From NCBI GenBank assembly GCA_022709905.1, contig JAKLHY010000034.1, positions 1-64,000 of the forward strand: 64,000 nt of DNA. Direction: 5' to 3'. The notes beneath the pieces are model-generated. The model did not search any database. It saw nothing but the letters and a program-made list of their open reading frames with translations, and had not been told where the DNA came from. Numbering within the stretch: the stretch's first letter is position 1; each line of letters begins with the position of its first letter. Positions 8,544-15,946 of the stretch are shown one piece after another. The stretch is from Verrucomicrobiota bacterium (GTDB lineage: Bacteria; Verrucomicrobiota; Verrucomicrobiia; Limisphaerales; UBA1319). The position numbers and the translations under genes are program-made.

Positions 8544-8593
8544 TGGAGCGAGCGAAGGGATTCGAACCCTCGACAATCACCTTGGCAAGGTGA
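8544..8593 (-). repeat. tRNA-Gly 3' half fragment (candidate att site, 50 bp)
   Basis: Fifty bases are identical to the 3' part of tRNA-Gly(GCC) at 34432-34508, from the CCA end through the anticodon loop into the anticodon stem. The 5' half of the tRNA is absent, so this is not a second gene. It lies beside the integrase and is best read as an attachment-site duplication that could serve as the core for both flanking segments. Confidence 0.85.
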
Positions 8594-8828
8594 TTTGGGC
8601 TTTTGGACCCACCGGGACCCATTTGGCCTCATATGGACAAATCCTTCGTTCCGAACCGCTTTCGAGCCAGTTCAGGTGGCCCCACTTGGACTCATTTGCC
8701 CCCATTTTTTCTCACGAGTATAGAAGGCAGTTAGAAGGCAAGCATGTTTAACACAAATCTAATAATTGAGAATTATCAATATCATAATGCTATATATGGC
8801 AAAATGCCCGAATGCACATTGGAGGCGA

Positions 8829-9701
8829 TCACCGTGGAAATGATGAGGCGCTTGCTCCTTGTTCGCATTCGGCGAGCAACCGACGAACAAAGCCGACAGC
8901 ATCTGCCTGTGTGTCCGGGTCCGGCCGGCCATATAAAAATTCCGCGACTCGCCTCGGCCCGATTGCCTCGGTATTCGGGAAATCAGCTCGTAAGTATTCG
9001 AATGCCTTTGCTGCGCTCTGATCCGGAAGTAAAGGACGCAACTGCACCGCGACGTCTGATACGTTCCGACCATAATTCCGAAGTAAATAGAACAAGTCAT
9101 ATGCGTCCTTGTTCTCCCCGCGAATGTGGAATGCGAGCGCCTTGAGCACGACAAAGGCACCCGGCCCACAAACACGGATGTCGCGGCTTGCTCTCTCCCC
9201 GGTGATCGTTCGCCCGGCCAGAGTCGCGGTTTTATTGTTCTTAAACGCCAGATGCAGACCCGGTGCAATGATCGCCGCCCAATCTCTGGCCAGCGGGAAC
9301 AAACGCCCTGCTTGCGCCTCGGCATTACCCTCTGGCTCAATCAAGAAATCCACGGTTACTGGCGGGCTGCTGATGCGCCATCGTTGGCGCGTGGGCTGGC
9401 CTTCTTCATTTACGTCCATCGTGAATCCCGCGGCACGCAGACGCTCAGCAACGGCCTGGTAGCGCTGTTGACCTACCAGCGCAAACGCCAGTCCCAAATC
9501 CAAATCCATGGTGCCAACGTGCGGCGGCACATGCGGCGGCAGTTTCTCCTGGTCGATGAGGAGCGAAGGGACCAGGCCGCCCACCACCACCAGTTCATCC
9601 ATCAAATCGCCAAGCTTCGTGGCAAGATACAAGCAGGTGGACCTGACTCGCGTCACCTGGTCAGACGAGTAACCTGCAGCCGTGGTTGGTTTCTCAGACA
9701 T
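8829..9701 (-). CDS. AbiEii-like nucleotidyltransferase
   Basis: A 290-residue nucleotidyltransferase-fold protein. The core glycine motif is in LVVVGGLVPSLLI and the metal-binding Asp pair is in GTMDLDLGLAF, followed by a third acidic strand (VTVDFLIEPEG). The mid-region KALAFHIRGENKDAYDLFYL is the AbiEii-type helical segment. It overlaps the end of the upstream AbiEi-like gene by 8 bases, so the two form an operon. This subfamily differs clearly from the AbiEii protein at 3648. Whether it acts as a toxin is inferred from family and pairing. Confidence 0.8.
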   Translation of the reverse strand: MSEKPTTAAGYSSDQVTRVRSTCLYLATKLGDLMDELVVVGGLVPSLLIDQEKLPPHVPPHVGTMDLDLGLAFALVGQQRYQAVAERLRAAGFTMDVNEEGQPTRQRWRISSPPVTVDFLIEPEGNAEAQAGRLFPLARDWAAIIAPGLHLAFKNNKTATLAGRTITGERASRDIRVCGPGAFVVLKALAFHIRGENKDAYDLFYLLRNYGRNVSDVAVQLRPLLPDQSAAKAFEYLRADFPNTEAIGPRRVAEFLYGRPDPDTQADAVGFVRRLLAECEQGASASSFPR

Positions 9702-10773
9702 GGCCGCCCTTTCTCAGAAGTTTCTGGCGCAGGTGTTCCGCCGCTTCGGCCGAACGCTCCGGATGGTTCTTCAGGTCCAGATATACTTGGACCGGATGAG
9801 CGCAGAAGATTCCTTGGAGCTCCGCTGCGCCGTGAAACACTCCTTCATCGTTGGGCACGACAAGCCAGACATTCTCCCCTCGCGCTTCCTCGTGAAAACC
9901 GATGTGCTGCAGGTTTGCCGGGGACGGCATTTGCCCCACGTAAACTACCGCAAGCCGGAAGCCAGCAAATGGGTCCAGCAGCCATGCTCCCGCCAACCCC
10001 GTCATGGCATACTCCAATTTGTCCTGCTTCAACTGCCCCGCCAGCAAACGCACGACGTCGTCGCTTGACCGCGCCGCGATAGTGCCGCGGATTATATGGT
10101 GTTTAGAAAATTCATAAACCTCCCACCATGCCTCCAACATCGTGTCGTAATCGGCGACCCTCACCGCGCCGCCCTTTTCGCGCGCGACCAGTCGTTGCTC
10201 TTCCAATTGCCGGACGATTCGGCTCGTGAACCCTTCGTCTAACCCGGCCGCCTTTGCGAGTTCCCGCTGAGTGAAGACGCGCTCGGGCTGCATGAGCAAC
10301 CCGCGGGCGATTCGGGCGCTCTTTGGCGCGAACACATTGCGTGGTCGGCCCGGGCGCTTGAATAGATTCGGTTTGCCTTCGATGTTGACCCGCAAACCGG
10401 GTCCGACCAGGTGCGCGTTGCCGGACAAATCTAACCAGCCTACCCCCGCCTCCTCACTCAATCGCCGGCCCACCTCTCCCATGTAAGGAACGGCAATCAA
10501 CGGAATGCTCTTTTTTCCCCACTGCTCAACGAACTCCCGAGCCGACCGGACCGCCATCGCGATTGCAGCCGCTTGGCCGCTCGTCTTGCACTCGACCGCA
10601 AAGAGAAGTTTTCCGGCTGAAACCAGCATATCCACGCCGATGGACTTTCCGCGCCCCGCGGCAGGCTCTCGTTGGATCTTCATCCGACTCGGCGACAGGG
10701 CCAGCAATTCCGCCAGCCTCTTCGGCACTTCCTGGTCCAACTGCTGACTTAGAGCTCGATTCACGCTGCCCAA
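9694..10773 (-). CDS. AbiEi-type regulator with nuclease-fold N-terminal domain
   Basis: A 359-residue protein of the AbiEi_2 type. Residues ~40-100 (IGVDMLVSAGKLLFAVECKT) fit a PD-(D/E)XK nuclease-like fold: an Asp, then a strand ending ECK. Residues ~150-210 are a winged helix (FTQRELAKAAGLDEGFTSRI, then VRQLEEQRLVAREKGG). The rest resembles the AbiEi C-terminal domain. It precedes and overlaps the AbiEii-like gene at 8829-9701. The likely role is operon repressor and antitoxin. Whether the nuclease-like domain cleaves DNA is open. Confidence 0.75.
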   Translation of the reverse strand: MGSVNRALSQQLDQEVPKRLAELLALSPSRMKIQREPAAGRGKSIGVDMLVSAGKLLFAVECKTSGQAAAIAMAVRSAREFVEQWGKKSIPLIAVPYMGEVGRRLSEEAGVGWLDLSGNAHLVGPGLRVNIEGKPNLFKRPGRPRNVFAPKSARIARGLLMQPERVFTQRELAKAAGLDEGFTSRIVRQLEEQRLVAREKGGAVRVADYDTMLEAWWEVYEFSKHHIIRGTIAARSSDDVVRLLAGQLKQDKLEYAMTGLAGAWLLDPFAGFRLAVVYVGQMPSPANLQHIGFHEEARGENVWLVVPNDEGVFHGAAELQGIFCAHPVQVYLDLKNHPERSAEAAEHLRQKLLRKGGHV

Positions 10774-10844
10774 ATACCCAAACTTGAGCGACGGGTCAAG
10801 CTTGTTAATTTAAGCAAGCCAACCGCCCCAACGCAAAGCCAGCG

Positions 10845-11279
10845 TCAGGTGGCACTAATTCCATCCTGCGCGAGCGAGAGGCTGGGATAGCGCTTGCGGT
10901 AAAAGTGCCCCTTGTGGCGGCGCAGGAGAAATTCCAGCGCCAATTCCACCGACGCATTGCGTATCAGAAATGCCTCCGCGAACGATTCGGCTCCGTGTTC
11001 GCCTGCCAACCGTCGGACAAATGCCGGGCTGATGGCCTCAGCCATCATGGCGTTTCGCAGGGCGTCGCTCTCCTCTTCGGTCAGGCCGGCGCCTTTCTTG
11101 CGCAACGCGGACAGCACTTGATTGAAATGGATCAGATTCTCCACGCCCTCTTCCGGGTTAGCGAAGGCGGCAATGCCCTGGTTATGCTTCAGAAACTCCG
11201 GCGGGAAAGCCATCCGCGGCCGCGGATGTTTCAAGCCTTGCTCCCGCATCACGCGCGCGATGCTCTCTGTGTCCCGCTC
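10845..11279 (-). pseudogene. 3' fragment of an unknown gene fused to the mscS end
   Basis: From about 11279 the minus strand reads as a convincing ~145-residue protein C terminus (for example GVENLIHFNQVLSALRKKG, then AFVRRLAGEHGAESFAEAFL) ending at 10845. It has no start of its own. Its upstream boundary coincides with the point where the MscS reading frame loses its family-like sequence. The source family is not recognised. It is best read as the tail of a gene whose front was lost in a deletion or rearrangement. Confidence 0.5.
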
Positions 11280-12625
11280 CTGCCAATGGTGACGCCGTTG
11301 GCGTCGAACTCCTTCTTGACCTGCTTGGTAATGTCCCACCGCACCCGGCCCACCTCCGACGTCTTGGCCCAGGGTCGGCAGACGAAGCTGACCGAGGACT
11401 CTCCCAGGGCATCCAGTTCGATGGTTGGGGCAGGTTCCTTTAGCACGAGCGGGTGTTCCCCGACAATCCTCTCAAGAATGGCCTGGGCCTTGTCCACGTC
11501 GTTCGCGTAGCTAATGGTAAAAGTCAGGTCCACGCGCCGCTCGTTGGCCCCGGTGATGTTGGTAATCACCTGCCCCCACACCTGCTTGTTGGGAACGAGC
11601 ACAACCTTATTGTCGAAAGTCCGGATTCTCGTGTGGACAAGGCTGAGGTGGTCCACATTGCCCACCACCGAGCCCAGTTCAACCGAGTCGCCCACGTCAA
11701 ACGGACGGTAGAGCAGGAGCATCAGGCCGGCGGCGAAGTTGCCCAGAGTATCCTGCAGGGCAAAACCAATGATGAACGCGCCCCCGCCCACAAGAGCCAG
11801 GAGGGCGCCCAGATTCACCCCCAGCATCGAAAGCGCGGTGATCAAGCCCATCAGCAGGACCAGACGCCGGGCCATGGTATTGAGAAAGCGCCGCAGCAGA
11901 TCAGACATGTCCCGCCTGCGCGAAGTCACAGCACGCACGACCAGCCCGACCATCCAGGCGAGAACGCCAAAGGCGAGGATGGTCCCGAGAAACTGCAGGA
12001 GGCGTCGGCCCCACTTGATTCCTCCCTCCTTGGAGACGAGCCAACCCTCCACGGCCGTCCAGGTGGCAGTCGTGTCGGTCACCTGGACCTTGATACCGGA
12101 AACCGCCGAAGCGTACTTTCGGAATTCGGCGGGATCGCCTCCCTTGGCCTCATAGGCGTCCAGCACCGTCTTCAGGCGCTCCAGCAATCCGTCCCTTTCC
12201 TCCCGGAGCACGGTCAATGTGTCGAGAATCTGTTGTTTTTCCTCCTGCTTTTCCGCCACATTGGTTGGAGATGGAGTTTCCATCTTAGCGGCCTCCGCAA
12301 CCTGTCGGGCTTTCCGCCGCTCGGCTATTTCGGCCAGAGAGAGCTCATACACTTGGGCTTTTACCAGGTCCCGCCAAGCCTTCGCCTCGATCAGGAGTTC
12401 ATCCTTGGTCAGCGGATCCAGCAACAGGCCCAAGTGCTCAATGGACATTTTCGAGTTTGTTACGGTGTGAGCCACCGCCTGCTCCGCCAGCTGCGAAACC
12501 TGAATTTGCGGATTCATGCCGCCAGACTTCGGCAAAGGCGGGTCCCCCTGCGAAGTCTGTGCGAAGACGGACACGGCGCTCAGCAGGAGGCAGGCCAGGG
12601 AAACGAGTCTCGGTTCTCTAGTCAT
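11249..12625 (-). CDS. MscS-family mechanosensitive channel, altered C-terminal end
   Basis: A 458-residue membrane protein. It has a signal peptide (ACLLLSAVSVFA), a periplasmic coiled-coil region (~40-200), transmembrane helices (~205-290), and the MscS pore helix and beta domain (GGGAFIIGFALQDTLGNFA, then YRPFDVGDSVELGSVVG, PNKQVWGQVITN). MscS channels open under membrane tension to release solutes. The frame follows the family up to FDANGVTI, then ends in 11 unrelated residues instead of the usual 'PFPQ'-type ending. The junction at ~11280-11285 abuts a foreign gene fragment. The pore and most of the cytoplasmic cage remain, so it may still work. Confidence 0.85.
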   Translation of the reverse strand: MTREPRLVSLACLLLSAVSVFAQTSQGDPPLPKSGGMNPQIQVSQLAEQAVAHTVTNSKMSIEHLGLLLDPLTKDELLIEAKAWRDLVKAQVYELSLAEIAERRKARQVAEAAKMETPSPTNVAEKQEEKQQILDTLTVLREERDGLLERLKTVLDAYEAKGGDPAEFRKYASAVSGIKVQVTDTTATWTAVEGWLVSKEGGIKWGRRLLQFLGTILAFGVLAWMVGLVVRAVTSRRRDMSDLLRRFLNTMARRLVLLMGLITALSMLGVNLGALLALVGGGAFIIGFALQDTLGNFAAGLMLLLYRPFDVGDSVELGSVVGNVDHLSLVHTRIRTFDNKVVLVPNKQVWGQVITNITGANERRVDLTFTISYANDVDKAQAILERIVGEHPLVLKEPAPTIELDALGESSVSFVCRPWAKTSEVGRVRWDITKQVKKEFDANGVTIGRSGTQRASRA

Positions 12626-12992
12626 GTTCGGGTTTCGTTCAATGTTTTGACCTCGCGCAAATCCCCTTCGGTTCCCGCAGGGATTCGCGGCGAATTTCAG
12701 ATACGATCATCCCCGAACCGGCGGTTGACGACCAGTCCGGCAAGAGGGAGACGCCAGATTGGCAAGTGACGACCGGAATAACGCCGGCCGTAAGGATGCC
12801 AGAGGCTGAAAGGTCGAGGCACAATGAACCTGATCCGACTTCGTTCCATGGGCGAGAATCGGGAGACGGCTCAAGACCAATAACAGCATCTTGCCTGCGC
12901 GCCAAGGGGGATCACCTGGCGTCGGCCACAGCGGTGCCACACCCTGAGGGGGCAACGGCCGTAATCCCACGTGGCCAAAGGCCACCGCCCAG
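12626..12992. other. Intergenic region without a supported gene
   Basis: About 370 bases upstream of mscS and downstream of the DUF1328 gene. Open frames on both strands have low-complexity, shadow-like composition and no motif. It presumably contains the promoter of the mscS-like gene, but no clear boxes were identified. Confidence 0.4.
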
Positions 12993-13148
12993 TCACTTCG
13001 TGCCCCGGAAAAGCGAGACGACGAAAAGGACCAGAAACACCACCACCAGCACTTTCGCGATCCAAGCCGCGGTGCCTGAGAGGCTGCCAAAACCGAGGAA
13101 GCCCGCAATAATGGCCACCACGAGGAAGATGAGCGCGTAGCGGAGCAT
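12993..13148 (-). CDS. DUF1328 small membrane protein
   Basis: A 51-residue protein beginning MLRYALIFLVVAIIAGFLGF and continuing through GTAAWIAKVLVVVFLVLF to RGTK. It has two hydrophobic helices separated by a short loop, the exact architecture of the DUF1328/YtjA family, which is often found with stress genes. A GGAGG Shine-Dalgarno sequence lies a few bases upstream of the ATG and overlaps the end of the preceding small gene. The two are therefore probably co-transcribed. Molecular function is unknown. Confidence 0.85.
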   Translation of the reverse strand: MLRYALIFLVVAIIAGFLGFGSLSGTAAWIAKVLVVVFLVLFVVSLFRGTK

Positions 13149-13159
13149 TGGGTGTCCTC

Positions 13160-13330
13160 CTATTTATTCTTGGCGGCGGCTTTCTCAGCCTTGCTCTTGT
13201 GGGCAAGGTCGGCGCGATGGGCGCGCTCGTAAGTCTGGATGTCCTTGAACTGCCCGCTGGCATCCCGGACAGCATAGAGCTTCTTGCCTGCAGAGCTTCG
13301 GTGCGTAGTACGTCTTGTTTTCCCTGGCAT
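13160..13330 (-). CDS. Small basic protein, hypothetical
   Basis: A 56-residue, highly basic protein starting MPGKTRRTTHRSSAGKKLYA and containing AVRDASGQFKDIQTYERAHR. The C terminus is Lys/Ala-rich. Similar short proteins with the 'KLYAVRDAxGxFKDIQTYERAHRAD' pattern recur in bacterial genomes beside stress genes. Their function is not known to me. It ends 11 bases before the start of the DUF1328 gene and probably shares its transcript. Confidence 0.7.
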   Translation of the reverse strand: MPGKTRRTTHRSSAGKKLYAVRDASGQFKDIQTYERAHRADLAHKSKAEKAAAKNK

Positions 13331-13393
13331 AATGGGTCCTTTCTCTATTCTAGAGTATTGCTTGGTGTTTCTGGCGCCTGGAAGGCCTAATGT

Positions 13394-13927
13394 CTATTTG
13401 GGCAGCGGCTCGAACTTGAATTTCTGCCCCCCCACGCTGGCCTCAGCCATGAGCCCTCCCTTGGCCTTGGTGAACACCATCACGCCGTCCACGTACTTGG
13501 CGTTCTTGCTGGCGCCATCAGCCGCCGCCACGGCGCTCAACTGCGCGCTCATGGCATAGCCGCTCTCCTTGAACTTAGCCAGCGCTTCCTTGGTTTCGAA
13601 AAAGATGACCTCGGAAAACTCCTGCCCACCAATCTGCGCCCCTACCGTCACCTGAGTGAGGGAAGCGTAACCCACCAAATTGCCTTCTTGATAGACATGG
13701 CCGTTACCGTGGGCGCCGCCGACAATAAATCCTCCTTTGCCCACGTTGGGGAAGACGACGTAGCCGGCGGCTTTCGAAAACACAGTTTTGAGGCTGGGAT
13801 CGGTCTTCTTGAAGGCGATAACGGCGGCATCCACGTCCGCCTGCAATTGTTTGTGATCGAGCGCTTGAACGGGGAGAGTGGCGCCCGCTAACAGGAGGCT
13901 CACTGCAATTTGGTGGAATCTTGACAT
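13394..13927 (-). CDS. SYLF/Ysc84-domain secreted lipid-binding protein
   Basis: A 177-residue protein with a signal peptide (IAVSLLLAGATLPVQA). The SYLF domain follows: FSKAAGYVVFPNVGKGGFIV, then GQEFSEVIFFETKEALAKF, then the C-terminal FTKAKGGLMAEASVGGQKF. SYLF domains bind phosphoinositides in eukaryotes. The bacterial secreted forms are common but poorly characterised. It sits in a minus-strand block of small envelope/stress genes. Its upstream region carries the first copy of a 43-nt motif shared with two other envelope genes. Confidence 0.88.
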   Translation of the reverse strand: MSRFHQIAVSLLLAGATLPVQALDHKQLQADVDAAVIAFKKTDPSLKTVFSKAAGYVVFPNVGKGGFIVGGAHGNGHVYQEGNLVGYASLTQVTVGAQIGGQEFSEVIFFETKEALAKFKESGYAMSAQLSAVAAADGASKNAKYVDGVMVFTKAKGGLMAEASVGGQKFKFEPLPK

Positions 13928-14007
13928 GGCAAGTGTGTTCTATTTTGTATTCGAGATGCCGGCTCGTGCCGACCAAAGCGCGTCAAGTTAACTCAGGATT
14001 CCATGGA

Positions 14008-14050
14008 CCGTTATTCTCTGCGTCTCAATTCGTGTGTTGCATTTCTCATG
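14008..14050 (-). promoter_or_regulatory. Shared 43-nt upstream motif, copy A
   Basis: On the minus strand the core is GAGACGCAGAGAATAACGG, preceded by CACACGAATT. It lies about 80 bp upstream of the SYLF gene. It aligns without gaps with 19933-19975 and 26722-26764, each upstream of a minus-strand secreted or membrane protein. It could be a promoter or a regulator-binding site. Nothing identifies the factor. No other gene is seen between 13928 and 14206. Confidence 0.5.
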
Positions 14051-14206
14051 AACATGGAGTCGGCGTGACATTAATTCCTTGGGCTCCGCTTCAGCTTCCC
14101 GCGTTAAAGGTGATTCACTCATTCTGGCGATCCTGACTCACGATAACGGCCAGGAGGCAGTCCAATCTGGATCCGGGGCTTTGGGTCGGAGTCCGCGTTC
14201 CCTTGC

Positions 14207-15754
14207 TCAACGTCCAGCGGGCCCGGACTGCGGCCCGGGCCGCTGCTTCTCGGTGCTGGCTTTCTCCTCGGCTTGCTCGGCCAGAAGCGTGTAGGCGACG
14301 TAATACTTGAGGATATTGCCCACGTATTGGACCGGCTCGCGCCCGACGCGGTCGGCGACCACCAGTTCGACATTGCCGAACCAGACGTTAGGGTTGTAAC
14401 CAAGCTTGCGGGCTTCCTCGCGCAGACGGCGGATGCGGGCTGCCCCGGCGTTATAGGACGCGAAGGCGAACATCATGCGATCAAGCTCGGTCAAACTCGG
14501 CTCGTTTACGTAAACGTCGACGAGTTTGCGGAGGTACCGAATTCCCGCGTGAACGTTGGGGCCGGGTTGGCGAATGTCACCCACTCCCATTTCTCGGCCT
14601 GTCGTAGGCATGATTTGCATCAGTCCGATTGCCCCGACGGGACTGACCTTGGATTGGTCGAGGTGTGATTCCTGGTAACCCTGCGCCAGAAGAAGGAGGT
14701 GATCGAACCGGTATTGACCAGCGTAACGGCGGAACAGTTCGATGGTTTGTTGGTAGCGTTTCAGTTCGTCCGGTCCATAAGCCGACTTTGCCCAGCGGGT
14801 GTTCTTAAGATAGCGCGTGAGCAGTATGTTCCGGTTGGCGGAACCCTTGCGGTAGTCAGTGGCGAGAAACTCGTTGAGCGCGGCGCGGAGCTTCGGATTG
14901 GTTTTGCGCACCGCCCAGGCGATGTTGCCATGGACGCGCACCGCCAATTCCCGGTGCCCGGTGATCGCCGGAAATACCTGCTTCCAGAAATCAAACAGGG
15001 GTTCATCGACCACAGCCAGCTTGATAAGACCGGCGTTGAGCATTTCGAGTTTATCCTCGTCCTCGATCTCATTGGGGAGCGGGATGAGGCGCATCGGGAG
15101 GCGCGCGGCCGCGGTCAAGCGCTGGTTGAGCGCGATCAGGCTCTCGTAGTAGCTCGTGGTGGGCCGCACGTGAATGGTTTTCCCCGCCAAGTCCTCCAAG
15201 GTGCCAAGCCGTGGCGTGCCGGGAGCACTGACGATGATCTCATTCACATCGCGTAAGAAGGGATCCGTGAAGTCGACCCATTGCTCGCGCGATGGGGTAT
15301 CGGTCAGATTGGCCACAGCCACGTCCCCGCGGCCCTCGTTCAGGGCGTGAAAAATATCATTGCGACGCACCGGGACGAAGACAATCCGCAGTTTTGCGGC
15401 CGCCTCCGAGGCCCGTTGGGAGGGGCTTTTCGCCGGAACAAGTCGGGAGGGATAGCGTCGTTCGAGGAAGCTGCCGAACAGGTTAAACTCCTCGAACGCC
15501 AGTCCCCGCTGAGTGCCACGGTCGATGAAATAGTGCGTCTTACTTGGCACGACCAGCACCCGCAGGATACGCCGCCGCAACAACCCATCCAGGTCGTCGG
15601 TATACTTCTGCATCGAGGGAGGCCGAAGCACACCGCGACTTATTTCTTTGAGATGGCTGCCGGAGCTCTGGGCCTGCGCGCGCAACGGCGAGAGCAGCCC
15701 CCAAAGAACCAGGGCTGTGCCGGCCAGCGCACAACAGTAATGTATCCGTTTCAA
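14207..15754 (-). CDS. MltF-like membrane-bound lytic transglycosylase
   Basis: A 515-residue protein with an N-terminal signal/anchor (CCALAGTALVLWGLLSPLRA). A periplasmic solute-binding (SBP_bac_3) module occupies residues ~50-330, and an SLT lytic transglycosylase domain lies at ~345-490. The SLT catalytic Glu is in AQGYQESHLDQ, followed by PVGAIGLMQIMPTTGREMG. This is the MltF domain order and its length is normal (~500). Such enzymes cleave peptidoglycan with anhydro-muropeptide formation, and the SBP module regulates activity by ligand binding. It is monocistronic as far as can be seen. Confidence 0.9.
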   Translation of the reverse strand: MKRIHYCCALAGTALVLWGLLSPLRAQAQSSGSHLKEISRGVLRPPSMQKYTDDLDGLLRRRILRVLVVPSKTHYFIDRGTQRGLAFEEFNLFGSFLERRYPSRLVPAKSPSQRASEAAAKLRIVFVPVRRNDIFHALNEGRGDVAVANLTDTPSREQWVDFTDPFLRDVNEIIVSAPGTPRLGTLEDLAGKTIHVRPTTSYYESLIALNQRLTAAARLPMRLIPLPNEIEDEDKLEMLNAGLIKLAVVDEPLFDFWKQVFPAITGHRELAVRVHGNIAWAVRKTNPKLRAALNEFLATDYRKGSANRNILLTRYLKNTRWAKSAYGPDELKRYQQTIELFRRYAGQYRFDHLLLLAQGYQESHLDQSKVSPVGAIGLMQIMPTTGREMGVGDIRQPGPNVHAGIRYLRKLVDVYVNEPSLTELDRMMFAFASYNAGAARIRRLREEARKLGYNPNVWFGNVELVVADRVGREPVQYVGNILKYYVAYTLLAEQAEEKASTEKQRPGPQSGPAGR

Positions 15755-15946
15755 CGGAACAGAATGTGCCTTTACGCTTAATGCCTGTCAAATGTCAAGC
15801 CCCCGCTCGGCACCATGTCGAAGAGATTATACGTCTCTTTCAGGCTGCGGCGTCCCTGGTGCGCGCGAGCGCCCCGGCACTGCGCTTTTCAATCGCCTGA
15901 ATCCAGGCGAGTTTCCTAAGGGCCACTGTTCGGCCCGCGGAGCGCC

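Larger units (their letters stand above)
1417..8593. mobile_element. Putative 7.2-kb integrative element bounded by tRNA-Gly fragments
   Basis: The interval is bounded by co-oriented tRNA-Gly 3' fragments at 1417-1439 and 8544-8593. A full-length tyrosine integrase (7190-8425) has its start codon 119 bp from the right fragment, which is the usual position. The cargo is a hypothetical protein, a PIN/AbrB pair, an AbiE-like pair and several decayed genes. The boundaries are inferred from the att-like copies; no excision junction can be seen. Confidence 0.55.

Noticed and set aside
8544..8593. Second tRNA-Gly gene
   Set aside because: Only the 3' part matches. The acceptor 5' strand and D arm are missing and the anticodon stem is not completed, so it is an attachment-site fragment.
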